From: Duganella sp. 1224
GTDB taxonomy: Bacteria > Pseudomonadota > Gammaproteobacteria > Burkholderiales > Burkholderiaceae_D
Direction: 5' to 3'
DNA length: 64,000 bases
Assembly (NCBI RefSeq): GCF_013408245.1
Contig: NZ_JACBYS010000004.1
Location: 248,001 to 312,000 of the forward strand
Shown here: one piece after another, positions 27,356 through 35,775 of the stretch
Numbering within the stretch: position 1 is the first letter of the stretch
Layout of the letters: each line of letters begins with the position of its first letter
Program-made: the position numbers and the translations under genes
Notes under the pieces: generated by a model
The model's database searches: none
What the model saw: the letters and a program-made list of their open reading frames with translations, nothing else
Told to the model about the DNA's origin: nothing

Positions 27356-28746
27356 CGCGGCGTTCGCTGGCGGCGCGGCTGGCGCTGCTGTTCGCCTGCC
27401 TGTCGTTCGCGGTGCTGGCGGCGGTGGGCGCGGTGCTGTACCAGTCGCTGGCGCGGCAACTGGCCGACCGCGACGATGCGGCGCTGGTGGCGCGCGTCGA
27501 GCAGATCCGCGCGCTGCTGCAGGATACCGACCTGATCGCGCTGATCCACCAGAAGCCGCGCCTGTTCTCCAATATGCTGGGCAACCGCGAAGCCCTGCTG
27601 GTGCTGCGCTTTCCCGGCCAGGCGCCGCTGATCGAGGTCAATCCCAGCCACACGCCGGTACCGCGCGTCATGCCGCTGCGCACCAACGCGCCGCTGGGGC
27701 TGGACGACGTGCGCCACGCGGCCGAGCACGGCGATATTCCGTTTTCCGTGCTGGCCGTGACGACGCCGATTTCCGGCGCGCCGCAGGACCTGGAAATCGT
27801 CGCCGGCCGCCTGATGAGCGAGCGCAGCCGGGTGCTGCGGGCCTACCGCAACGAGATCCTGCTGGTGGCGTCCAGCGGCGCCTGCCTGCTGGCCTTCCTG
27901 GCGTGGTGGGGCGCGCGCCGCGGCCTGTCGCCGTTGCGCGCGCTGGCGCGGCAGACCGCCAGCATCGGCGTGCGCAACCTGTCCACCCGCATCGAGCAGC
28001 GCGGCGCGCCGCGCGAGCTGGCGCCGCTGATCGACGGCGTCAACGGCATGCTGGAGCGGCTGGAGCGCAGCTTCACGCAACTGAGCCAGGTGTCGGCCGA
28101 CATGGCGCACGACCTGCGCACGCCGATCGGCAACCTGCTGGGCCAGACCGAGGTGGCGCTGGGCCAGCGGCGCGACGTCGCCTACTACGAAAAACTGCTG
28201 GGATCGAATTTCGAGGAGCTGCAGCGGCTGTCCAAGATGACCGACAACATGCTGTTCCTGGCGCGCGCCGACAACGCCGACAACGCCATCGAGCGCAAGC
28301 TGCTGCCGCTGGCCGACGAGCTGCAGCGCATGGTCGATTATTTCGAGGGCGTGGCCGAGGAGCGCGAGGTGCGCATCGCGGTCAGCGGCGATGGCCAGGT
28401 CTGGGCCGACCAGACGCTGCTGCGGCGCGCGCTGGGCAATCTGCTGGCCAACGCGGTGCGCTACGCCGACGCCGGCTCGGTCATCGTGCTGACCGCCACC
28501 GCGCACACGGCCGGGGTCGAGATCAGCGTCGAGAACCGCGGCCCGACCATCCCGCCGCAGCACCTGGCGCGCATCTTCGACCGCTTTTACCGCGCCGACC
28601 CGGCACGCGCCGACTCGGCCTCGTCGAGCGGCCTGGGCTTGTCGATCGTGCGCAGCATCATGACCCTGCACCAGGGCCGCTGGCAGGCCAGCAGCAACGA
28701 CGGCCTGACCCGCTTCACGCTGGGCTTTCCGCCGCAGCCTCGCTGA
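27352..28746 (+). CDS. czcS: Heavy-metal sensor histidine kinase (CzcS/CusS family)
   Basis: A 464-residue membrane kinase from GTG 27352. It has a first membrane helix (about residues 8-30), a periplasmic sensor loop (with RLFSNMLGNREALLVLRFPG), a second helix (about 168-188) and HAMP. The phosphoacceptor is His about 253 in SADMAHDLRTPIGNLLGQTEVAL, and the HATPase domain has N-box NLLANAVRYA, then IFDRFYRADPAR and SSSGLGLSIVRSI. It would phosphorylate CzcR in response to metal in the periplasm. The gene occupies exactly the interval between the two inverted-repeat arms. Its last 32 bp overlap the 3' end of the opposing response regulator. Confidence 0.92.
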   Translation: MTRRSLAARLALLFACLSFAVLAAVGAVLYQSLARQLADRDDAALVARVEQIRALLQDTDLIALIHQKPRLFSNMLGNREALLVLRFPGQAPLIEVNPSHTPVPRVMPLRTNAPLGLDDVRHAAEHGDIPFSVLAVTTPISGAPQDLEIVAGRLMSERSRVLRAYRNEILLVASSGACLLAFLAWWGARRGLSPLRALARQTASIGVRNLSTRIEQRGAPRELAPLIDGVNGMLERLERSFTQLSQVSADMAHDLRTPIGNLLGQTEVALGQRRDVAYYEKLLGSNFEELQRLSKMTDNMLFLARADNADNAIERKLLPLADELQRMVDYFEGVAEEREVRIAVSGDGQVWADQTLLRRALGNLLANAVRYADAGSVIVLTATAHTAGVEISVENRGPTIPPQHLARIFDRFYRADPARADSASSSGLGLSIVRSIMTLHQGRWQASSNDGLTRFTLGFPPQPR

Positions 28747-29416
28747 CCTCGGCCTCGCAGCGGTAGCCGACGCCGTGCACCGTGTGGATCAGCTGGGTGG
28801 CGAACGGCAGGTCGACCTTCTTGCGCAGGCGCCGCACGGCGACGTCGACGACATTGGTGTCGCTGTCGAAGTTCATGTCCCACACGCGCGAGGCGATCAG
28901 CGAGCGCGACAGCGCCATGCCCTGGTGCTGGACGAAGAATTCCAGCAGCACGAATTCCTGGTTGGTCAGCGTCAGGCGCTGGCCGGCGCGCGTCACGCGG
29001 CGCGTCGCCACGTCGATCAGCAGGTCGCCCACGCGCAGGCTGTCGTCGCGCCGCTCGTGGTGGCCGCGGCGCAGCGCCACGCGGATGCGCGCCAGCAGCT
29101 CGGCGAACGAGAACGGCTTGCCGAGGTAATCCTCGGCGCCCAGTTCCAGGCCCTTCAGGCGGTCGGCCAGCGCGTCGCGCGCCGACAGGAAGATCACCGG
29201 CGTGGCCGGCGCCGGGCCGAGCTGGCGCATCACCTCCCAGCCGTCCATGCCGGGCATGCTGACGTCGAGCAGGATCAGGTCGTACTCCAGCGAGGTGGCC
29301 AGGTGCAGGCCATCCGGGCCGTTGCGCGCCAGGTCCACCACGTAGCCGGATTCCTCCAGGCCGTCGTGCAGGTAGTCGCCGGTCTTGGCGTCGTTTTCGA
29401 TGACCAGGATTTTCAT
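28715..29416 (-). CDS. Second heavy-metal-type response regulator (paralogue of czcR)
   Basis: A 233-residue OmpR-type regulator very like czcR. Its effector segment SLIASRVWDMNFDSDTNVVD is identical. The phosphoacceptor D51 (LLDVSMPGMDGW) and Lys in YLGKPFSF are kept, but the acidic pocket reads E7-N8, with N where czcR has D; the position corresponds to the magnesium ligand D13 of CheY, so phosphorylation may be altered. The last nine residues (SEAAAESPA) are read from the antisense of the kinase gene. It starts 3 bp after the M13 peptidase gene and is the last gene of a minus-strand operon. Confidence 0.9.
   Translation of the reverse strand: MKILVIENDAKTGDYLHDGLEESGYVVDLARNGPDGLHLATSLEYDLILLDVSMPGMDGWEVMRQLGPAPATPVIFLSARDALADRLKGLELGAEDYLGKPFSFAELLARIRVALRRGHHERRDDSLRVGDLLIDVATRRVTRAGQRLTLTNQEFVLLEFFVQHQGMALSRSLIASRVWDMNFDSDTNVVDVAVRRLRKKVDLPFATQLIHTVHGVGYRCEAEVSEAAAESPA
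28747..28913 (-). repeat. Right arm of inverted repeat flanking the kinase gene
   Basis: The inverted partner of 27184-27350, of equal length, within the second response regulator gene. It begins at the base after the kinase stop codon. The longest perfect match is 60 bp, long enough for RecA-dependent recombination. Confidence 0.9.
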
Positions 29417-29419
29417 GCG

Positions 29420-31471
29420 TCACCAGATGCGTACGCGCTGCGCCGGCGGCAGGTACATCCGGTCGCCGGGCTGGACGTCGAAGGCGCGGTAGAAGTCGGG
29501 CTGGTTGCGCAGCGGGATGTTGGTGCGGGCGGCGCCGGGCGCGTGGACGTCGGTCTTCAGCCGGCGGATCAGCTCGGCGTCCAGCATCTTGACGCGGCGC
29601 GACTGCGCGTAGCCCATGTAGAAGCGCTGCTCGCCGCTGAGGCCGTCGATGACCGGCGCCGGCGCGCCGTGCAGCGAGCGCGTCCAGGCCTGGTAGGCGA
29701 TCGCCAGGCCGCTGTTGTCGGCGATGTTCTCGTCGCGCGTCAGGGCGCCGTTGACGTGCTGGCCGGGCAGCGGGCTGAACTGGTCGTATTGGGCGGTCAG
29801 GCGCGCGATGCGGTCTTCGAAGGCCTGGTGGTCGGCCGTGCGCCACCAGTCGCGCAGGTTGCCGTCGCCGTCGTAGCGGGCGCCGTGATCGTCGAAGGCA
29901 TGGCTGATTTCATGGCCGATGACGGCGCCGATGGCGCCATAGTTGACGGCGTCGTCGGCATCGGCGTCGAAGAATGGCGCTTGCAGCATGGCGGCCGGGA
30001 ACACCACCTCGTTCAGCTGCGGGTTGTAGTAGGCATTGACGGTTTGCGGCGGCAGGCCCCATTCGGCGCGGTCGACCGGCCCGTCCAGCTTGCCGATCCT
30101 GCGCGCGTAGTCGGACTGGCGCCAGCGCAGCACGTTGCCCAGCAGGTCGTCGCGGCGCACCAGCAGCGCGCTGTCGTCGCGCCAGCGGTCCGGGTAGCCG
30201 ATCTTGACCGTCAGCTTGGCCAGCTTGGCCTGCGCCGCGCGTTTGGTGTCCGGCCCCATCCAGTCGAGCTGGTCGATGTCGGCGCGGTAGGCGTCGAGCA
30301 GGTTGCGCACCAGCGCCGCCATGCGCTGCTTGCGCTCGGGCGGGAAGTACTGCCGCACATAGAGCTGGCCGAGCGCTTCGCCCAGCGTGTCGTTGATCAG
30401 GCGTACGCCGCGTTTCCAGCGCGGCGGCTGGGCCGCGGTGCCGCTCAGGGCCTGGCCATAAAACGCGAAATTGGCGTCGGCCGCCGCCCGGTTCAGGTAG
30501 GGCGCGCAGGCGTGCAGCAGCTGCCACTTGAAGTACGCTTGCAGCGTGGACAGCGGCGTGCGGTCCAGCAGCGCGGCCATGCCCTGGAAATAGCCGGGCT
30601 GGCCGATGATCAGCGGCGCGACAGTGTCTTGCAGGCCGGCCGCGCGCAGGTAGGCGCGCCAGTCGTAGCTGGGCGTCAGCGCGGCCAGCTGGGCCGGGGT
30701 GCGCGGGTTGTAGCTGGCTGCCGGGTCGCGCAGCTGCTCCGCCGTCCATTGCAGGCGCGCCAGTTGCTGTTCGAAGGCCAGCACGGCGCGCGCGTTGGCG
30801 TCGGCGTCGGCCACGCCGGCCAGCGTCAGCATCTGCGCCACGTGCCGCTGGTAGCGCTGCAGCAGGTCGGCGGCGCGGGCATCGTCCGGGCGCAGATAGT
30901 CGTCGCGGTCCGGCAGGCCCAGGCCGTCCTGGTCCAGCAGCAGCGCGTAGCGGGTGGCCTGGTGGCTGTCCTGGTCGACCGTCACGCTGTACAGCGCGCT
31001 GATGCCGAGTTGTTGCAGGTGGGCGATCAGTTGCGGCAGTTGCTGGCGGGTGGACAGCGCGTCCACCCGCGCCAGTTCTTCCCGCAGCGGCGTCAGGCCG
31101 AGTTGCTCCAGCCGGTCTTCGTCCATGTAGCTGGCGTAAAAGTCGGCCAGCCGGCGGCTGTCTGGTGTGGCGTCCGGCTGGGCGATGGCGTTGTCGAGCA
31201 GGGTGCGCAACTGCGGCAGCACCTGGTCGGCCAGTTGCTGGTAGGCGCCCCAGCTCGGCCGGTCAGGCGGGATGGCGGTGGTGGCCAGCCAGCGGCCGTT
31301 CATGTGCTGGAAAAAATCGTCCTGGCTGCGCACGGCGGGATCGATGGCCGCGCGGTCGATGCCGGCCGTCGGCGGCGGCGCGCCGCGGGCGCCGGCGGCG
31401 AATAGCAGGGGCACCAGGGGCAGCAGGCGCAGCAGGGGCAGCAGGCGTGGCGTCATGCGGCGGCGCTTCAC
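29420..31471 (-). CDS. M13 family zinc metallopeptidase (neprilysin/PepO-like)
   Basis: A 683-residue exported oligopeptidase. A signal peptide covers residues about 1-30 (LLPLLRLLPLVPLLFAAGARG). The body has M13_N features (DDFFQHMNGRWLATTAIPPDR) and the catalytic zinc motif VIGHEISHAFDDHGARYDGDG near residue 525. The third zinc ligand is in DENIADNSGLAIAYQAW, where most relatives have NGG. Ends with a substrate-binding YLPPAQRVRIW-type tail typical of the family. It overlaps the pirin gene start by 4 bp and is followed closely by the second response regulator. Confidence 0.94.
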   Translation of the reverse strand: MKRRRMTPRLLPLLRLLPLVPLLFAAGARGAPPPTAGIDRAAIDPAVRSQDDFFQHMNGRWLATTAIPPDRPSWGAYQQLADQVLPQLRTLLDNAIAQPDATPDSRRLADFYASYMDEDRLEQLGLTPLREELARVDALSTRQQLPQLIAHLQQLGISALYSVTVDQDSHQATRYALLLDQDGLGLPDRDDYLRPDDARAADLLQRYQRHVAQMLTLAGVADADANARAVLAFEQQLARLQWTAEQLRDPAASYNPRTPAQLAALTPSYDWRAYLRAAGLQDTVAPLIIGQPGYFQGMAALLDRTPLSTLQAYFKWQLLHACAPYLNRAAADANFAFYGQALSGTAAQPPRWKRGVRLINDTLGEALGQLYVRQYFPPERKQRMAALVRNLLDAYRADIDQLDWMGPDTKRAAQAKLAKLTVKIGYPDRWRDDSALLVRRDDLLGNVLRWRQSDYARRIGKLDGPVDRAEWGLPPQTVNAYYNPQLNEVVFPAAMLQAPFFDADADDAVNYGAIGAVIGHEISHAFDDHGARYDGDGNLRDWWRTADHQAFEDRIARLTAQYDQFSPLPGQHVNGALTRDENIADNSGLAIAYQAWTRSLHGAPAPVIDGLSGEQRFYMGYAQSRRVKMLDAELIRRLKTDVHAPGAARTNIPLRNQPDFYRAFDVQPGDRMYLPPAQRVRIW

Positions 31472-32163
31472 GCAACTTCCACCATGACCAGCTCGGCATC
31501 CTCCAGCGCGGTGATGTGGGTGGTCTCGACGTTCAGGATCACCGCGCCGTCGCCGCTGGCCATGGTTTCGCCGTCGATGCCGATCTGGCCGGCGGCCACC
31601 ACCAGGTAGGCCTGGCGGCCGCGCCCCAGCGCATGGCTGACCTGGTCGCCGGCCTTGAGCATGGCGTTCAGCACGCGGGCGTCGGCGTCAATCGGCAGCG
31701 CCTGCTCGTCGCCGGGCAGGCCGCTGGCCAGCACGGTGAAGCCGGCGCCCGGCGCGCGCGGAATCGGCCGGGTTTCCCAGCGCGGCGGCGCGTCCGGCAC
31801 GCGCGGCTGCAGCCAGATCTGGTACAGCCGCAGCGGCACCTTGCCGTGGTTGGCTTCCGAGTGGCGGATGCCGGTGCCGGCGCTCATCACCTGCACCTCG
31901 CCGCCTTGCAACTGGCCGACCGAGCCGAGGCTGTCGCGGTGCTGCAGTAGGCCGTGCCGCACGTAGCTGACGATTTCCACCGCCCGGTGGCCATGCATCG
32001 GGAAGCCGGCGCCAACCGCCACCTCGTCGTCGTTCCACACGTAGAGCGGGCCCAGCGGGCTATGCTCGGGGTTGCCGGTGGCGTCCACCTTGAAGTGATA
32101 GCTGGCGCGCAGCCAGGGCAGGTTGTTACGGTCCAGTGATTTCGCGCGTCGATGTAAAAGCAT
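31468..32163 (-). CDS. Pirin family protein (YhhW-like bicupin)
   Basis: A 231-residue bicupin. The N-terminal pirin domain carries the metal ligands in FPMHGHRAVEIVSYV and GEVQVMSAGTGIRHSEANH; a C-terminal cupin follows (GRQAYLVVAAGQIGIDGE). Some pirins are quercetin dioxygenases; others act in redox sensing. The start at 32163 (MLLHRRAKSLDRNN) gives the normal family length; the open frame continues upstream without homology. It lies in a run of detoxification-type genes and overlaps the peptidase gene downstream. Confidence 0.92.
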   Translation of the reverse strand: MLLHRRAKSLDRNNLPWLRASYHFKVDATGNPEHSPLGPLYVWNDDEVAVGAGFPMHGHRAVEIVSYVRHGLLQHRDSLGSVGQLQGGEVQVMSAGTGIRHSEANHGKVPLRLYQIWLQPRVPDAPPRWETRPIPRAPGAGFTVLASGLPGDEQALPIDADARVLNAMLKAGDQVSHALGRGRQAYLVVAAGQIGIDGETMASGDGAVILNVETTHITALEDAELVMVEVA

Positions 32164-32191
32164 GATGGTCTGTCTGATCAGGTAAAGCGAC

Positions 32192-33199
32192 TTAACGCAG
32201 CAGCACGGCGCCGTCCTTGCCCGGCTGCTCGGCGTGGAGGACGGCGGCGGCGATGGCGTCCAGCGGATATTCGGCGGCCACGCGGAACAGCGCCGGCGCG
32301 GTGCGCGCCAGCCGCAGCGCGGTGGCGCGGTCGGCGTCGCGCTGGGCATCCGGCAGCGCCGGCCAGCGGCCGACCGAGACGCCGCCGATGCGCAGGTCGC
32401 GGGTGGAAAACGCCAGCGCCGGCACGCTCAGCGGCTGGCCCGACAGGTCGCCGTAGGACACCAGCGTGCCGCCGCCGTCCAGCAATGCCGCCAGCGTGCT
32501 GGCCACCGCGCCGCCGACCGGGTCCAGCGCCACCCTGAGCGGCATGCCCTGGGTGACGGCGTAGATGCGCTTGCTCCAGTCGGCCTGGTCGGTGCTGACA
32601 ATGCCCATGTAGGGCGCCTGTTCCTGCAGCGCGGCGACGGCCGCGGCCGAGCGCACCACGCCCACCGCGCGGTAGCCGGCTTCGTGCAGCAGCTGGGCGG
32701 TCAGGCGGGCGACCGCGCCGCCGGCGGCCGACAGCGCCACCACGTCGCCGCGACGGGCGCCGGCGTCCTGCACCGCGCGGAACAGCAGCGCGGCGGTCAG
32801 CGGCGCCACGTGCAGCTGGGCGGCGGCGGCATCGGCGACGTCGTCCGGGGTGACCGTGACGAAGCGGGCCGGCGCGATCACCTTGTCGCTCCAGGCCCAG
32901 CGGGCCGGGAAGAAGGCCACGCGCGCGCCCGGCGCCAGCGCCGGATCGACGCCGGCGCCAACCGCCTCGATGACGCCGGCGCCCTCAAAACCGGGCCGGG
33001 CGCCGTCCACGCCGACCGGCGCGGTGTTGCCCGGCGCGCGGTAGCGGCCGCGCACGCCCAGCAGGTCGCCGGGGTGGATGGGCCGGTGCGTTACGCGGAT
33101 CAGCACCTCGCCCTGCGACGGCGGCGGCAGTTCCGGCGCCTCGGTCAGGTGCAGGACCTCGGCCGGCTCGCCGTACTGGTGGTAGATGATGCTGCGCAT
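32192..33199 (-). CDS. MDR-type quinone/enoyl reductase (zinc-free alcohol dehydrogenase family)
   Basis: A 335-residue medium-chain reductase. The N-terminal GroES-like domain has VTHRPIHPGDLLGVRGRY, and the Rossmann domain has ALSAAGGAVARLTAQLLHEAGYRAVGVVRS. The zinc-ligand residues of classical alcohol dehydrogenases are absent, and ALDPVGGAVASTLAALLDGGGTLVSYGDLSG resembles MECR/quinone oxidoreductases that reduce activated double bonds with NADPH. It fits an electrophile-reducing role next to the epoxide hydrolase and SDR genes. The exact substrate is unknown. Confidence 0.88.
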   Translation of the reverse strand: MRSIIYHQYGEPAEVLHLTEAPELPPPSQGEVLIRVTHRPIHPGDLLGVRGRYRAPGNTAPVGVDGARPGFEGAGVIEAVGAGVDPALAPGARVAFFPARWAWSDKVIAPARFVTVTPDDVADAAAAQLHVAPLTAALLFRAVQDAGARRGDVVALSAAGGAVARLTAQLLHEAGYRAVGVVRSAAAVAALQEQAPYMGIVSTDQADWSKRIYAVTQGMPLRVALDPVGGAVASTLAALLDGGGTLVSYGDLSGQPLSVPALAFSTRDLRIGGVSVGRWPALPDAQRDADRATALRLARTAPALFRVAAEYPLDAIAAAVLHAEQPGKDGAVLLR

Positions 33200-33210
33200 G
33201 GGCCGTCTCC

Positions 33211-34449
33211 TTAGCGCAGCTTGGCGAAGCCGGCGCGCAGTTCGCGCACGAACAGCGCCGGTTGTTCAAACGCCGCGAAGTGGCCACCGCGCTCGACCTC
33301 GTTCCAGTAGATCATGTGCGGGTAGCTCTGCTCGGCCCACGAGCGCGGCGCGCGGTAGATCTCCTTCGGGAACACGCTGACCGCCACCGGCAGGTCGAGC
33401 CGGCCGCCGGAGAAACTCGATGGCGAGTTTTCCCAGTAGATGCGGGCCGAGGAGGCCGAGGTGTTGGTCAGCCAGTACAGCGAGATGTCGTCCAGCATTT
33501 CATCGCGCGTCAGCACATTCTCGACGTCGCCGCCGTTGTCGCTCCAGGCCTGGAATTTCTCGTAGATCCAGGCGGCCTGGCCGACCGGCGTCGAACTCAG
33601 CACCTCGCCCACGGTTTGCGGCCGCGTCGCCTGCTCGTTGAAGTAGCCGTATTCGCCGCTGAGGAAGCGGCCGACGCCGTCCACCGCGCGCTGCTCGTCG
33701 GCCGACAGCGTGGCCGGCATTTTTTCCGGGAACACAAACTGCCAGTTCAGGTGGATGCCGGCCAGGCCGGCCGGCTTGACGTGGCCGAGCGCGGTGGTGA
33801 CGCCGGCGCCCCAGTCGCCGCCCTGCGCCACCCACTTGCTGTAGCCGAGGCGCGCCATCAGCGTGCCCCAGGCCTGGGCGATGCGCACCACGTTCCAGCC
33901 CTTGTCCCTGGGCTTGTCGGAGAAGCCGAAGCCGGGCAGCGACGGCACCACCACGTGGAAGGCGTCCTCGGCCTTGCCGCCGTGCGCGGTCGGATCGGTC
34001 AGCGGGCCGATCACCTTGAGGAATTCGAAGATCGAGCCGGGCCAGCCGTGGGTCAGGATCAGCGGCAGCGCGTTTTCGTGTTTCGAGCGCACGTGCAGGA
34101 AGTGGATGCCGACGCCGTCGATCTCGGTGCGGAACTGCGGGAAGGCGTTGAGGCGGGCCTCGGTGCGGCGCCAGTCGTAGCGCTGCTGCCAGTACCTGGC
34201 CACGTCCTGCATGCGCTTGAGTGGCACGCCTTGTGCCCAGTCGGGGCCGGTTTGCTGGTTGGGCCAGCGGGTCATCGACAGGCGCAGCTTGAGGTCGTCC
34301 AGTAGCGCCTGCGGCACATCCACGCGGAAGGGCGTGACGGCGCTGGTGGCGGGCGGCAGCGCCAGGCCTGGCGGCGCGGCGCGGCGCGCGGCCGCGGGTT
34401 TGCCGGTCAACAGCGCGCGGCGCGCTGGCTGGGTGGGTGTTGCTTGCAT
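33211..34449 (-). CDS. Epoxide hydrolase family protein, copy without clear export signal
   Basis: A 412-residue microsomal-type epoxide hydrolase. The EHN domain (FRVDVPQALLDDLKLRLSMTRWP) is followed by an alpha/beta-hydrolase fold with oxyanion motif THGWPGSIFEF, nucleophile Asp in VAQGGDWGAGVTTALG, a ring-opening Tyr candidate in SLYWLTNTSASSARIYWE and the catalytic His in ERGGHFAAFEQP. It converts epoxides to diols by family. The N-terminus has RRALLTG but no hydrophobic stretch, so it looks like a decayed Tat signal and the enzyme is probably cytoplasmic. AGGAG lies before the ATG. Confidence 0.9.
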   Translation of the reverse strand: MQATPTQPARRALLTGKPAAARRAAPPGLALPPATSAVTPFRVDVPQALLDDLKLRLSMTRWPNQQTGPDWAQGVPLKRMQDVARYWQQRYDWRRTEARLNAFPQFRTEIDGVGIHFLHVRSKHENALPLILTHGWPGSIFEFLKVIGPLTDPTAHGGKAEDAFHVVVPSLPGFGFSDKPRDKGWNVVRIAQAWGTLMARLGYSKWVAQGGDWGAGVTTALGHVKPAGLAGIHLNWQFVFPEKMPATLSADEQRAVDGVGRFLSGEYGYFNEQATRPQTVGEVLSSTPVGQAAWIYEKFQAWSDNGGDVENVLTRDEMLDDISLYWLTNTSASSARIYWENSPSSFSGGRLDLPVAVSVFPKEIYRAPRSWAEQSYPHMIYWNEVERGGHFAAFEQPALFVRELRAGFAKLR

Positions 34450-34464
34450 GGTGTTCTCCTGGGC

Positions 34465-35763
34465 TTAACGGACGGTGGCAAAGGCGCGGCGCAACTCGGC
34501 CGTGAACAGCGTCGGCTGCTCGAAGGCCGCGAAGTGGCCGCCGCGCGCCGCTTCGTTCCAGTAGTACAGCTTCGCGTACACGCGCTCGGCCCACTTGCGC
34601 GGCGGGTGGTACAGCTCGCCGGGGAACAGGCTGACCGCCACCGGCAGGTCCAGCTTTTGCGTCGCGAAATCGGTGGTGAAGCTTTCCGCGTACAGGCGCG
34701 CCGACGAGGCGCCGCTGTCGGTCAGCCAGTACAGGGAAATGTTGTCGAGCATGTCGTCCAGCGTCAGCACCGATTCCGGCTGGTGGTGGCTGTCGGTCCA
34801 TTCGCCCAGCTTTTCGTAGATCCAGGCGGCTTGCGCCACCGGCGAGTCGGCCAGCGCGTAGCCGATGGTCTGCGGGCGCGTGCCCTGCAGCTTGGCGTAG
34901 CCGGATTTGCTGCCGTCAAACGCCACCAGTTGGGCGATGGTGGCCTGCTCTTCCTTGTCCGGTTCGCCTTCGATCGGCGGCGGGAACAGGATCGGCAGGT
35001 TGAGGTGGATGGCGGCCAGGCCGTCGGCGTGCTGCTTGGCCAGCCAGGTGGTGACGCCGGCGCCCCAGTCGCCGCCCTGCGCCACCCACTTCTTGTAGCC
35101 GAGGCGGCGCATCAAGGTGGCCCAGGCGCGGGCGATGTGCGGCAGGCCCCAGCCGGTGCTGGTCGGCTTGCCGGAGAAGCCGTAGCCCGGCAGCGACGGG
35201 ATCACCACGTGGAAGGCGTCCTCGGCCTTGCCGCCGTGCGCGGTCGGGTCGACCAGCGGGCCGATGCTCTTGATGAATTCGAATACCGAGCCCGGCCAGC
35301 CGTGCGTCAGCACGATCGGCAGCGCGTTCGGGTGTTTCGAGCGCACGTGCAGGAAGTGGATGTCGAGGCCGTCGATGCGGGTGATGAACTGCGGGAAGGC
35401 GTTCAGCTTCGCTTCGGCTTGGCGCCAGTCATAGTGGTGCTGCCAGTGGTCGGCCAGCGCCTGCAGGCGCGCCAGCGGCAGGCCCTGGGACCAGTCCGGC
35501 ACCAGTTCCTGGTCGGGCCAGCGCGTCATCGACAGGCGCAGCTTGAGGTCGTCCAGCGCGGCCTGCGGGATGGCGGCCTTGAACGGCTGCACGCCGGGCA
35601 CGCTGGCCGGACGCTCGAAGGCGACCGGCTGGACGGGATTGGCGGCCGCGGCCGCCGAGACGGCCGCCGGCAGCAGGCTGGCGATGCCGCCGGCGGCGGC
35701 CGCCGCGGCGACACCGCGCAGCGCCGCGCGGCGCGAAGGGTCCGGATGCGGGAACTGGTCCAT
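34465..35763 (-). CDS. Epoxide hydrolase family protein, Tat-exported copy
   Basis: A 432-residue paralogue of the neighbouring epoxide hydrolase. The same segments are present: ALDDLKLRLSMTRWPDQE, THGWPGSVFEF, WVAQGGDWGAGVTTWLA, SLYWLTDSGASSARLYAE and ARGGHFAAFEQPTLF. The N-terminus is a twin-arginine signal (PSRRAALRG followed by a long Ala/Gly/Leu stretch, cleavage near AAAAAN), so this copy is probably periplasmic. It starts 12 bp after the SDR gene and ends 15 bp before the cytoplasmic-looking copy, in one operon. Confidence 0.9.
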   Translation of the reverse strand: MDQFPHPDPSRRAALRGVAAAAAAGGIASLLPAAVSAAAAANPVQPVAFERPASVPGVQPFKAAIPQAALDDLKLRLSMTRWPDQELVPDWSQGLPLARLQALADHWQHHYDWRQAEAKLNAFPQFITRIDGLDIHFLHVRSKHPNALPIVLTHGWPGSVFEFIKSIGPLVDPTAHGGKAEDAFHVVIPSLPGYGFSGKPTSTGWGLPHIARAWATLMRRLGYKKWVAQGGDWGAGVTTWLAKQHADGLAAIHLNLPILFPPPIEGEPDKEEQATIAQLVAFDGSKSGYAKLQGTRPQTIGYALADSPVAQAAWIYEKLGEWTDSHHQPESVLTLDDMLDNISLYWLTDSGASSARLYAESFTTDFATQKLDLPVAVSLFPGELYHPPRKWAERVYAKLYYWNEAARGGHFAAFEQPTLFTAELRRAFATVR

Positions 35764-35775
35764 GGCGCGCTCCGC

